Part shown: in pieces, positions 37,282 through 49,082 of the stretch
Numbering within the stretch: position 1 is the first letter of the stretch
Layout of the letters: the number at the start of each line of letters is the position of its first letter
Assembly: GCA_949357655.1 (NCBI GenBank)
Contig: CASHTG010000017.1
Coordinates: 2,232,001 to 2,296,000 of the forward strand
Direction: 5' to 3'
DNA length: 64,000 nucleotides
DNA from: Parascedosporium putredinis
Taxonomy: Eukaryota; Ascomycota; Sordariomycetes; Microascales; Microascaceae
Translations under genes and position numbers: made by a program
The notes under the pieces: model-generated
The model's database searches: none
Told to the model about the DNA's origin: nothing
What the model saw: the letters and a program-made list of their open reading frames with translations, nothing else

Positions 37282-39110
37282 TTAGGCCCTCTCCCTTCGG
37301 GCCTCGGTGGGGGTCTCGTCATCCGAGCTCATATTGGACTCCCAGTTCTCGGCCAGGGTTTGCCTATCGGTGAGCTTGGGGTTGCGTAGGGTGAAGGCGA
37401 AGAAGATGAGGGGCGCGCAAAGGCAGATACCGACAATGGTGAGGATACGCTGGGCGTGCTTGTAAGACTCGATGATGGCATCACGCTCGGGGGTACCGAC
37501 GGGGTAGGTGGCCGCCACCTCGAAGGGGTTGGCGTAGGCCTCCATGGCGAGAGTGTCGTTGATGCCCGCCAGGTTCTGGGAGAGCTGACTGGGGAGGACC
37601 TGGGTCCAGATAGCACCGGAGACGGCGTTACCGAGGGCGGAACCGACGTTGTAGAGGGCGAGGTAGATACCAGTCATGACGGCAAGGTGCTCATGCTTCA
37701 GGTAGGCCTGAAGAGAGGCCTGGGCGGGGTACGGGAACATACCACCGGCAATACCGAGCACGATCTGGGCGCCGATGATACCGGCGCGGCTGGATCCGTG
37801 GGCGTCACCACGGAACCGGATGAGGAGACCAAAGGCAACCATGAAAAGACAGGTACCGAAGACGATGAAGATCTTGAGGCGCCTGACATAGTAGACAATG
37901 AATCCGAGGATGAAACCGGTGATGACACTGAAGAAGGAGTAGAAGGAGGTAATGCGAGTGGCGGACTTGATGCTGAAGTCGAAGGCGACAACGCACACGG
38001 TGTACAGGTAGTCACCTTGAAGATACCAGGCGAAGTTGAGGAAGCAGGCGATGCCGAGAGGACCCCAAACGGCGCGGTTCTTCATGAGGCGGAAGGGCAC
38101 AAGAGGGTGGGGGCACCAGAACTCCCAGAGAACGAAGGCGGGGATGGTGCAGACACCAACGACGAGGGGAGCAATGATCTCAGCGCTCTTCCACTTGGAC
38201 TGGGAGACGAAACCACCGGCAAGAGTGAGAGGGACGAGGATGAGGGCAAACACGGCGATGACAAGGATGATACCGACCACGTCCAGACGCCAGAACAAGT
38301 CAACGAAGAACTTGCTGAAACCGAGCTGGGAGTAGAGGGACTTGTGGTTGGCCAAAAGGCCTCGGTTCTTGGCGCGGCGGCCGACAACGGAGAGGCTGAT
38401 GATAAGAGGCAAAGAGCAGACGGTGTAGATGATGGTCCACATGCCGATACCCCATCGCCAAGTGGTAGCTTCGAGGACCGCCTGGGAGATGTCACCGCTC
38501 ACCCAGGTGTTGATAATGAACGGGAGAGCGGGAATGTAGGAGAAGAGGAGACGGGAACGAGTGGAGGTGATATCGGCAATGATAACTTCCACGAGGAAGA
38601 TGATCATCGTGTAGCCGACCTGGTAGATGACGGAGCCGCCGGCAAAGGTTTCAATGTTCTTGGCAGACGCCTCGACAATGGTGCCGACGACGTAGAAGAC
38701 GACAGAAGCGCAGATGAGCTCGACACGGCCAAACACGTCGGCAATCTTGGCCGAGGTGGGCTGGGCAGCAGCAGCGATGACGGCTCGGATGACATTGATG
38801 GAGGCGTTGAGGGAGTGCTTCCCAAAGTCGGCGGTGGCGGTGGGTTGGTAGGCGTAACGCAGCGTGCCGTCGAGACCGTACGCGTAGGCGATGAGGAATA
38901 CGCCGAAGAAGATGAAGACGCGATCCCACCGGGTCATGACGGAGTGGATGGCTTCCATGCGCAGCACACCGGGGACTTGGTGTCCTCGGAGACCTTGTCC
39001 TTGGGGCCCAGGATGGGGACGGTCGTCTTCTCATTGGTGTAGATGGGGCCATCCTCGCCGGGCTTGGACGCGAGGGCCGCGGGCACCTCGGCGTCGTGGG
39101 TGGTAGCCAT
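37282..39110 (-). CDS. Siderophore-iron transporter, MFS/SIT family (one frame break)
   Basis: This is a 14-helix major facilitator of the fungal siderophore-iron transporter family (MirB/Sit1/Arn type), which takes up ferric siderophores at the plasma membrane in symport with protons. The product is about 609 aa: a hydrophilic N-terminus from ATG 39110 (MATTHDAEVPAALASKPGED), then MTRWDRVFIFFGVFLIAYAY at helix 1, YQPTATADFGKHS, and KIADVFGRVELI, the family's MFS loop motif. Many hydrophobic helices follow, then a charged C-terminus ending ARRERA. The frame breaks near 38971; adding one base to the CCCCGG stretch (minus strand) joins DTKSPG to VLRMEAIHSV. Two inverted ATCTGATAA sites lie at 40230-40264 upstream, suggesting iron repression. 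Which siderophore it carries cannot be told from sequence. Confidence 0.88.
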
Positions 39111-39763
39111 GGTAGATGGTAGGGGTGAAGAAGGGAAGAAAGACAAGATGATCAGGGCTTCGCTTCTCGGCTAATCCAAGGACACGCCGGGCGGAGAGTG
39201 TAAATGCAGGTCTTGTGTCAGCAATTTGAATGCCTTCGACACTAGCACACGGGTACAGAGGCAGAAGATTGCTTCCGGGAGCGCGATGGGTGTTAGGGCA
39301 AGAAGAACGGTCGAGGGGTGAGGGGTGGGAGACTGTCCATCTTTAAATGATTCCGCCGATCTTCGACGGCCGCTTCTCACATATTAACCATGTGGGTTGC
39401 CTCGAGGCAGGGAAGGGGAAAAAACGATCCAGTGGGACCATATTATGGGACAAGCTAGAAAAAAAAAAAAAGTAGGGTCGCCCGGGGTGGGTCAAGGACG
39501 CAAGCGAGCCTAAACACAGGGACGATGTGATAGCTGGGCGCGGTACCGCAGCTTGCTTTGGTAGTAGGAAAAAGCACTTGATCTCCATCGAAATCAACCT
39601 GGTAATCCTGATGTCGCAGTTACCTGCTCGGCTCAGGACGGGGACACAATGGGGCCCATGCCGTCCCCAATGGTATGGACCCCATTAAACTGCATGGGGG
39701 ACCGAAATGCTCGCCGAACTTGGTAATAGATGTACGTGATGCATGCGCACTCTCCCCAATCTC

Positions 39764-39787
39764 TTTTTTTTTTTTTTTTTTTTTTTT
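39764..39787. repeat. 24-nt poly-T run
   Basis: Uninterrupted T run about 0.65 kb upstream of the siderophore transporter start codon. Such poly(dA:dT) tracts often exclude nucleosomes in fungal promoters; that role is an inference here. Confidence 0.9.
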
Positions 39788-40114
39788 CTCTTTTCGCCCT
39801 TCCCTGAATTTGGGCTTCTCTCGCCTTCAGCTCACGGTTAGTGACCTAATAATCCCCACCCGAGATGCTCTTGAGCGACCTTGCCTCCCCCACCCAGCCT
39901 GTCATGGATGTCGTCGATGGCATGAGGCGGGAGGAGAGGATAGGTCGCACACCGGACATATCGGGTGCAGGCCCTCGAGATCGAGCTTCAAAAGTATCAA
40001 GGGAGTGTATTCTCTACCCTGTACTTTAGAAAGCGGGGAGAGGCCAGGACAAAAGCATTTCTTCCCTTCTTACATCTTTTGGGTTCACCCATTTCCGCTT
40101 TTGGTGGGCGGAGA

Positions 40115-40264
40115 TTGATAAGATTTACTAGTGGCGCCAGAAAAGTATGATAAAAATTTTTAGGTAGTGTCGTTTCCTTTTCCTTTTCCGTTTTTTTTTT
40201 CTTTTCTTTTCTGGGCTGGCTGTCCTACTTTTTATCAGATCCAAGGATGATGGATCTGATAAAA
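40115..40264. promoter_or_regulatory. Cluster of GATA sites including an inverted pair of ATCTGATAA
   Basis: TTATCAGAT at 40232-40240 and ATCTGATAA at 40254-40262 form the two arms of a perfect 14-bp inverted repeat (40230-40243 and 40251-40264, 7-nt spacer). Each arm is an exact match to ATCWGATAA, the consensus reported for SreA/Sre-type iron-responsive GATA repressors of filamentous ascomycetes. TGATAAG (40116-40122) and TGATAAA (40148-40154) lie just beside it. The cluster sits about 1.0-1.15 kb upstream of the start of the siderophore transporter gene, the target class expected for this regulator. Distance and function are inferred. Confidence 0.6.
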
Positions 40265-43200
40265 CACTTGGCGAGACCAAAGTGGGAGCTAATATGCCAG
40301 AATGGTGCGTGACACATGCTAATAACGCACATGTTTTGAAGGAGCGCAGACCAAGCGGACTGGGGGACAAGTTCGCAAAGCGCCCCTGGGGTATCATTGG
40401 CCATGAGGAGTTCATGGTGATCATCCTTCTCATCCGATATCGCCGTCGGAAGGAAACATGCCATTGATCGAAGCGGCGATGGGAGGAGCGAATATCGAAG
40501 CTACGCCAAGTGAGCAGGATTGGCAGTGAATTAATGACTTGAGCGAATCCTTCCGTCTGCTGTTCCGGCACGGCAGCTGGAGGTTACGTCGCTGGAGTGT
40601 ATTGGCTTGTGTACCTCTTCGCAAAGGGTGTGTCTGGCGGTACTGCTACTTGCGAATTCAGCATCGGTGGACTTCCACGGCGCTCGATTGGGGTTTTGAA
40701 ACAACCAACTTCCTTTCCAGGATCCCAGAAGGAGCAGGCTGGGGGCCGGGATCAAGGGCTTTCGGGGCCGGCCTCCCAGTCATTGTCATTACTTCATGCT
40801 CAAGCCAGCTGATCACAGCGTCCCGGATGATGGCCGAAGTTTGGTTCTGGAAGAGACTGGCGGAATGGTGGCACCCAAGAGCCAGCCAGCCCCTCACCCT
40901 ACGCCTTCGGTCCTTCCTCCACTTTCCGTCTCTTGTTCCTTCTATCTTCGGCTCGACTTTATTGCATTTGTCCTGCCCTTGCCCTTCCCCTTCTATTTTC
41001 CTCTTTGCTCACATAAACGTTTTCATACTAAATCAGAAATTTGCGCCCTCGAGACAGACCATTAGCCGCTAGTTTCTTTTCATCGTTCGCATTCACTCGG
41101 TTGGGGAATTTTTTTCCCGCTGCTATTTTGGCGCCAGACGCCCGTACCGGCGTCGTCCGAGCGCCAGCATGTCTCCGGGAGGTGGGATTCGGAGCGATGG
41201 AGGGGCGCGCATTAGCTTTCGCTAATCGAGTATGGTGCAGGCGAGCAGGAAGGGCGTGGCGCATGCGCGAGCCAGACATGGTGGGGAATCCTGCATCGTT
41301 GCGCAACTTTTTTGAGAGCTCGAAATTCGAATGGGAGAGGGAATGCCCAAAAGGAAGTCGCGTTTTGGATTGCACTAATCTTTCCCATCGCCATCTTGCG
41401 TGCTTGATTGATTTGACCCTCTGGATTTCCTGCAAGTTTGTTTCTCTTTGGGTCCCTCGCATCAGACACAATGGATCAATCGAGCGCACGTCTTGACGAG
41501 AAGTGCAGAGATGTTTGCAGAGTCAAAGTGGGAAAAAGAGCACTCCATGGTGATCAAAGACACGACAGCCAAGCTGCCGGCGCCGGGAATAGTGGAGTGC
41601 GTGCTGTGAGCTGCTAGTGATCCCGGCGGTTTTAGTTCCCCCAAGACCCGGCAGAGGCAGCACGACAACCGTATGTAGCGGACCAGCCGTTCCTTTTTCT
41701 TCATTTGATCTTTTGGGCCTCTTCCCTTCCTTTGATGTATTTCACCCTCCAAGTCGTACAAGTATGTACATTTTAGTGTGGGGGTAATACTCCTTTCGCA
41801 GCTTGGCAACTTTTAATGGTACAAAGCCGCCAAGGATCCAGAGACTTCACCATTTTTGCCATGGCAGGGTGCGTGCCCTGTCATTACCAAGGATATTATT
41901 TTTTTCTTCTGCTTTTCTTTTCTTTCCTTTTTCTTCTCCAGCAAAGGCGAACCCTTGTCAGCGCCTCCCCAGATGTGGCGCGTCGGAAGCATGCGAAAGC
42001 GGTGCTTGTACTGCTTCGGCGGGACAATAATTACGCCGCCTATATCCGAGGAGCGTGAATGTCGACCTCCTGGTTTCTTTCTTTGTTGGTTCTTTCGTCG
42101 AGGCTGGATTAGCAGCAGCATGCAGACGCATCTATGGATCCATGTATGTGGCTGGAAGGACGGGTCCAGCTCGAACAGTTTTCTGGAATAGGGAGGCGGC
42201 AAATGGACAATAACTTGGCTTACGGGTTAATAACAGAAACTCAGGCTCGGGCAAAGCCTACGGACACAACACAGCTTGGCCTATCCATTGGCCGCCGCCA
42301 ACTGCAGCTCGAGGAGAAGAACTATTCCTTGTCCCGGGAAACACGAGGTAAATCGTCCAAGTTTTCCTGGCCATGTCGGTGTAAGATCGGCAGGCCCGAG
42401 GGGCGGAATGGATCAATATGGATGGGATGGTTTGCGACGTTACCCCTCCCCTTCATCGATCAATTGGAAGGTGTGGGCGGCTTTCCGTCCCCACTGGAGG
42501 AGACCAGTTCTTGGGTGCATCTACTCGTTGAAGAAGACATCACCGCCTCGGGATAGATCAACCGGTTAGTGAGCGAGGGTTTTGGCGGTCCGCATTGAAA
42601 CAACGGAAGAAAAGGACCAGTCAACGATACCAAGAGCGGAGATGCTTCTCCCCTGGTATTCTTCTCCGAAAGCACGTCGACTAATACCCTTGGCGAGAAG
42701 AGAAGAGCGAAAAATTTGGTCTTCCAATAGTGGGGAGCGGGGAGGCAAGAGATCAAGGGGATCCATCGTTCATCTCCTCTCCATCCTGGATGTGAATCCT
42801 TCTCGTCCTCCGTCAGACGGACGGACATGCTATTACATCTCTAAATCGCTCAAGCTCCACGACCTTCCCTGCCACTCCCGCCAGCAACTTTCTCTTGACG
42901 GGTATTAGGCTTTCCCATCGTGCCTTGCGGCCTCGTGGTAAGTCGATGCCCACATAGCTTGAACGTTGGCGTAACCCACGGGAGGGTCTGCTCGGGCGAG
43001 CCGTCGTGGTCGTGAATTGTGGGCACGGCTATCCAAGAGCCCCACCTACATCTTCGAAGAAGCGAAGAAGAAAAACTATCGAACTCGCCATCCACTCTGA
43101 AATGGCTTCTGAAACTTTTTTTCCTTTCCCTCTCAATGGATCAATTGATGGATCAATATTTCCGCCGCCGCCCCATCCCTTCCAGTGGGGCGAGCTTGCG

Positions 43201-43717
43201 TCTACACTATACTAAACGCACATATGCCGGGAGCTTACTTCTCGTCCTCGTCTCTTGTCTGCCAGCACCACCACGCTTTTCAATTAATGTTATGTAAAGG
43301 AGGAAGCACACACCACCTTGAAGCCCCCAAGCCTTGCGCTCTTAGCTCTTGGCTGGTGGAGGCGGGTTCTCTTGGCCAGGGCGCCCCCTTGCTAGACACC
43401 GCTTCAGCACTAGCCAGGCCTAGGAGATCAGCTTGTCATGGAGATGGAGCTAATCGATTGATTATATCCCCATGGCGCTGTCGACACACGGGCACCTGAT
43501 TTTCTATTCCGTGTGTTGAAGAAGGAGGCGGTCGACAACGATTGAGTGCATCAGGAAGCTAGACAAGCATTCCAATCCGACTGATTTCCGGGCTTGGTGC
43601 GCATCCGCTCCAGTGCGTCAGTGCTGCGAGGCAGGCAAGGATCAATCGCTGCATGATGCGGGTTGGGGGAAGTGGGGGAAACAAGTTCAATGGCCTGGCC
43701 CAAGCCAAACTACAAGT

Positions 43718-43768
43718 GGTAGTATTAGCTTCAAGGCACAGAGGGTGTGCCTTGAAGCTAATACTACC
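43718..43768. repeat. Perfect 23-bp inverted repeat with 5-nt loop
   Basis: Bases 43718-43740 are the exact reverse complement of 43746-43768, separated by GAGGG. Outside the perfect arms there is weaker pairing (GGCCT near 43692 against AGGCC near 43783), so the fold may extend to arms of about 45 nt. It lies in a gene-free stretch and resembles neither a rho-type terminator nor a tRNA. Confidence 0.9.
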
Positions 43769-46700
43769 GGCACTGTGCTTGTAGGCCAGTGCTGGGTTGT
43801 CCACAAGGCTGGTTCGGCGCAGGCCACCCTATTCGTTCATCTTACGAAACTCTCCTCTGACCCTTGTCTGTGGACGGCCTAGGTTCCCTTTTTTGTCAAC
43901 ACGACCTGCCGATTTTCTGCATCATTCCTTTCCTCGCCGAGGGTTTGGCCGAGATAATCAATCACCTTTGTCCTTGTTCGAGATTTGTTTTCCCCTTTCT
44001 CCACTGGAGCGAAAACGGCGGGTCTAGACGTGTTTTTGGCATTGACCCGATCTTATTTATCTATTTTATCTATTTTTCGTTGTCTGACTTGCGGACAACC
44101 AAGTGTCGGAAAGGCCGTTGAAAGAAATTTTGAACGAAAGCGGCAGGAAAAGTCCCTCGACTGGTTGTCAAGCTCGACATGTAAACTGGTAGACTAGCGT
44201 GGACCCTCACCATCACAACCTTCAATCCTGACCGTCGACTGACAATGCGACTAACCATTGACCCCCAAGGATGATTCACCCATGCCCCTTTGTTCACCAT
44301 GACAGCGAACTGCATGATCTCCCTCGAGATGACATACTTCGTAGCAGGTCGATGGTACGGGACCTAGGAGGATTAGGTTCGTCTTGCCTGCCAGTGCTGC
44401 TCACTCGATCCGCCTTGCCCCCAATTGTACCTACGTCTGCTTTTTACTTCCCACCTTGCCGCGTACTCCCCTTTGCTCTCGCTCCCTTGGAAAATCATAC
44501 TGGCGTCTCTGGCTTCAATACAAGTTGGCCGTTTGGATTGATCGACGCTATTTATCTCCAAGCCCCCACCTCCCTCCACCCTGAGAAGCGGAATGAAACG
44601 TCGACATGCGGCGACTTCGTGGAGAAATACCCGACCCATGGCGCTGGATATCAGGAGTGAAAGAGAAAAAAATCCAAGAAATGTAACTCTCTTCTCTCAT
44701 CAAGTATCCGGCCGTGCCAACAGAAACGACGTTGTTCGATCATGGTCCACACCATCGAACTATTTGAGTCTCGACTCGAATCATTTGATATAGCAGGCCG
44801 GCCCTTTTGCGCCTGCACTTGTCGAGTCAGGGCCGCTACCATTAGCCCCGATATTTGACCATGCGTATTGCCCGTGAATCAACCGTAATCCGAGCCTGGA
44901 GGAGAGCACGAGGACAAGGGGCAAAAAGAAAACTTGTCTATTGTCTACTCGGTATGCGGCGTCGTTTTCAGAACAATCCCATTCACCTTCTCCTCTTCAA
45001 CGCCCTCGGTGGCCGTAACATGAGATCCTTGGGGTCTACGTTGTTCTGGGCCATCCTCAAATGCCCGGTCTCATGACCAGCCTCCTTCATATGCATGGTC
45101 CCGCATACACTACTCTGCAGTGGCCTGCAGTTTATTTTGTTTTGCTGCTTGTCGGCTTTTCCTTTGCCTCGCCTGCTCCCCCACCGCATGCAGGATGCGC
45201 GAAGGGAAGTGGGACCCGAGTTTGTGATCATTCACGCTCGTTGACGCTTTGCGTTTTGTTCCCGTATCTGCAGCAGCGACAAGAGCCGGCCGGCTCTTCG
45301 TAAGTCGGGTACGGGTATCCTGAAATCTGATCTGGGGTTCAAAGGTTTCCATGTAGAGGTACAGGTACAACTTGTGAACTGGTTACGACCTCGTTGTGAC
45401 TTACAAGTATTATTGAGTTTGAGCCAACCCAGCGCGCGGTGGCCCAATAGCTGCCGACGAAGCTTTAAAGATTGATAAACACTGCGTTCAAGAGCATGAC
45501 CCTGGCGAAGTTGATTGTGGCCTGCTGTCGGGCGAATCGGCGCTAGACCAACAAAAGTAAGTGATCACGCTTTGCCTGGTATGCTCAAAAAGAATGACCG
45601 ACTAATATGTAACTGAGCATAACAGTTCGCCCCCTCCCAACTGTTGATGGTCAGTCAACAACGGGATGCACGGCCTGGCCTGGGTGATTAAGTGTTCAGG
45701 GCCTTCTTCTTTTTCACCCGAGCCCTAATTGATCTCTCGTACCTCGAGGCCCTGGCGCCAACACTAGCCGCCTGCCTCGTCACCTTGGTACCTTACCCAC
45801 CATAAACGTCAAGCGCTGCAACTTGCATGTCTGTTTTACGTCAAGGGTCCCCCTTCATCACAAATCGGGGAATCGAGATGATACTGACTGCAGAAGGGGA
45901 AGTACTAGTGGAGAAGGAAAATACGTAGATGTATAGCACAAGGGTGACGGCACTCTGAGGCTCAGCGTGGCTATCGTCCCATGAGACCTCGGCGCCTCTG
46001 CAGAGGTTGGAGGGTGTAGTCCGTTATCCGTTATCCGATCCATATGTCAGGATATTCTCGCTCCTGCGAGGAGCTGGAGCTTTTGCACTTGCCTGTTGGG
46101 CATGCTCGACGTAGCGATACCGCATTGACAGCGTGGTCTCTATTGGACAACGGCAGCAGTAGTGAGGGACATAGACTGCCCATGTTCTGCTCGCCTCTTG
46201 ATTCGACAAAGCACCCGAGAGAGCCATTGACCTAACCATAAGTTTTGCCTTGAGCTTCTATTGATGCCTTCATGTTCTTATAATGACTATACTTTATTTG
46301 CCTTCACGAATGACTGATATGCGGCATTGTTATTCAACGACCAGCTTCCCGACCTCGGCGCCTATGTGTTGCTGCGGTTTTATGTTGCTCTCAAGCGCAC
46401 CCGAGTACCTCGGTTGGTCGTACTGATGTCAGTATCTGAGAGCATATAGGTCACTTGGCCTTAACCGGCTTTGCACATATTTCTCTGGTCGTTAGTTTGT
46501 CCCAATGCATCTTGCTACCCGTTCAATATAACCCATGGGTGATTTCACGAATGGTCAGCGGACGTCAACCTGAATCTATCATCATGGACACTCGTTACGG
46601 TCCATGATAAGAGGAGCTTCAGCTCGGTATCTGATCCCTTTTCTGGCTGGGTTCCACCACCTGACTCACCAGCTCCCCGAGCCTGTATCGTATCTACTTG

Positions 46701-48185
46701 TATGGGCAGCCAGCCAAGGACGAGGCCGCCAAGCTTAGGTCCGACCGCCCTCTCAGCCCTGGTTTGGTGGGCCATCAAGCGTGGGGGAAGGGGCTGCAGG
46801 ATACTCTGGCCTATCATCGAAAGCTAACCGCAGTTATTACACAACTTAAATGGAACGGGCTTCGGTTTAGGGATGAAGCACCGAATCAAGTGCTTGTCAT
46901 GGAGTCCCCGGGTTACCCTTGCAGGTTTTCCCTCATCTTGCAGCGCCCTTGTATCTGAGGTGAGTGGCTGGTTTGAGCTCATATTGGTGCTCCAGGTTGG
47001 ACAGATGTGTGTGGGAAGCGGACTCGAGGCAACCTGCGTTGGACGTGGCGCCTGCAGCCCAGGATATTGGGAAGCGGCCATGGTGATCCTTGGTTGAGAG
47101 CACGCCTCCGTGCCGCGCTATTGTCTTAAGTCTCGCCTGCGTTGAACCAGCTCTCTTCTCACGTGCCCCTCTTTAAACTTACGCTAGTACTGTACCATGC
47201 CTCCTGGTCATGGCCGCAGACCGAGTGGTCGAGCATTCATCCATCTTTATTTCGGACCTCGATTTGTCGGTCTGTGGGACGAAGTTTATTATAGTGCCTT
47301 TCTTAATTCGTGATTACTGTTTAGCTGTATGCAGGAAGAGGAGAATCGAAGCTAGACGGCGGTGAATTAAACGTAATGATCTCTGCACGTGGGCAAGAAC
47401 TAGTGCCTGGCCAAGCGTAAAAGGTTGGCAAAAGATCAATTAACGCCGGTGTCGGAATGTTGAGATCCTGCGGTCTCGTCAAGAATTCGAAGCTTTTAAA
47501 TGCTCTGCCAGCAGAGGGATAGTTACGATAGTGAGAGATACTCTTGTACTGTAAAGCTAACGATGGAATAACTGTGAGATCTATGGATGTTACAGGGACA
47601 ACGGCTGTTGAGGTTGATAGTGGATCTTAGGTAACATCCACTCCGTCCTGGGGCGGAAGCCTTTCAAAGAATACTCGGCCAAAGCCCTTGGGTCTACCGA
47701 GATGCACGGAATGGGCGATTGACGATAGTAGAACGAACGAAGCGTAGAATCTACGGAGCTAGAGGGCAAGGAACACTCTCGGCGTGAACCCGTCAATCGA
47801 CCTGTCAACAACTTCCCAGCCGTACCGCCGTGGTTTTGTCGATCGATGGTGGATGGATCCATTGGATCCATTCTAAAAGTACCGGGCTGGATTTCGTTCA
47901 GAGCAGCAAAGGGAACAGGAGCTTCCCAGCCACAGTGGCAGCTAAGGTACGCCACAACTTTTTTATGGATTGGATCATTGGTGTGTATGTTCTAGAACCA
48001 CCGCGCACCCGTTCGACTTGAACTTGATGAATGTGACGGTATTGGATTGATCAATGGAGCCTTGGATTTGATGCTCTAAGCCTCTCCACTCGACCCACGC
48101 AAACGCAAACAAAGACGCGATATTAACTTGTTCACATCAATTCACCCTAACTCCAGGAATTTTTGTAATCGGATATTTTTAAGCC

Positions 48186-48879
48186 ATGGACGACGAGCTT
48201 GAACAGGTAGGCTTTTTTGGTTCTTTCTTTTCCCATGTTTCCCTCTTTCTCTTACCCCTCCATGGCGCGGGGTAGATCGCGCGACACCATCCTGCAGGGA
48301 CCTCTAGTTATGGCGCGGGGCTGAGAAAAATTCCCCAACTTTGGTTATAGATCCGTAAGGCTCGCCTCGAGCAGCTCAAGTCTTCCGGCGGCGGAAAGGG
48401 CGGTGGCCAGCAGGCCGACCAAGAGCAGTAGGTGTTTTCCTCGTCTTCTACAACGCCCCCACGCACGCATCGCATCACTAACCAAGGCGCAACGTTGGCC
48501 CACGGACACAGGCAGAAGCGACAGCAACAAGGTAACGCTATCCTAGAAGGGGCACATCACCTCTACAAATGAATTCAGCTGACGTGAGACCTCGACACTT
48601 CCGATAGCCGACGCACGTAGATCGATGTTGGACCAAATCCTGCACCCGGAGGCGGCGGATCGCCTCGGCCGTATCCGCATGGTGAAGGAGTCGCGAGCGA
48701 CCGAGATCGAGAATCGCCTCCTCATGTTGGCGCAGTCAGGGCAGCTCAGGCAAAAGGTGACCGAGGAGCAGCTCAAGGAACTCTTGAACGCTGTAGCAGA
48801 TAACAAGGAGGAGGAGAAGATCGTGGTGAGCAGGAGGAAGGCGTGGGATGACGATGACGACCTTTGGACCTATAATTAG
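48186..48879 (+). CDS. PDCD5/TFAR19-family protein
   Basis: Four exons (48186-48206, 48351-48427, 48512-48531, 48608-48879) encode 129 aa in an unbroken frame. The family comprises small, conserved helical nucleic-acid-binding or chaperonin-associated proteins found from archaea to man. The N-terminus MDDELEQIRKARLEQLKSSG is followed by a Gly/Gln-rich linker, then the core RRSMLDQILHPEAADRLGRI and EQLKELLNAVADNKEEEKIV, the three-helix-bundle signature. The C-terminal tail RRKAWDDDDDLW is characteristic of fungal and animal members. All three introns have GT-AG ends (GTAGGC, GTAGGT and GTAACG donors), and the second exon ends mid-codon. It converges on COQ4, whose stop is about 200 bp downstream. 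Confidence 0.92.
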
Positions 48880-49082
48880 GAGGATGGTATTGATTGGCTT
48901 TGCCTTTGTGGTATTACAGACTGTCCGCGAATTTTTCAGCGGGAGGTGCGTTGGGGACTGAAGGATCGAGAGCGATACGACGCATCGTGCCCACTCGCTG
49001 CCATGAAAATCATGGGATACTAATACAAGAAATGAAAAGAAAGAAAACAAGGTTCCTCCCTTTTGTTCCAAATCGACCACGC

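Larger units (their letters stand above)
39111..48185. other. 9 kb gene-poor region
   Basis: No supported gene was found on either strand; open frames reach about 180 codons but overlap and lack domains. The left part is the promoter of the siderophore transporter. The region holds a 24-T run (39764-39787), the paired GATA palindrome (40230-40264), a perfect 23-bp hairpin (43718-43768) and several GGATCAAT-type motifs (41.5, 42.4, 43.1, 47.85 and 48.05 kb). Confidence 0.5.

Noticed and set aside
37456..39042. 528-codon plus-strand open frame
   Set aside because: It is the antisense shadow of the siderophore transporter; the Gly/Asp/Glu-rich translation reflects the complement of codons for hydrophobic helices.
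48345..48530. Antisense open frame over the PDCD5-family gene
   Set aside because: A shadow frame over exons 2-3 and their introns, with no independent support.
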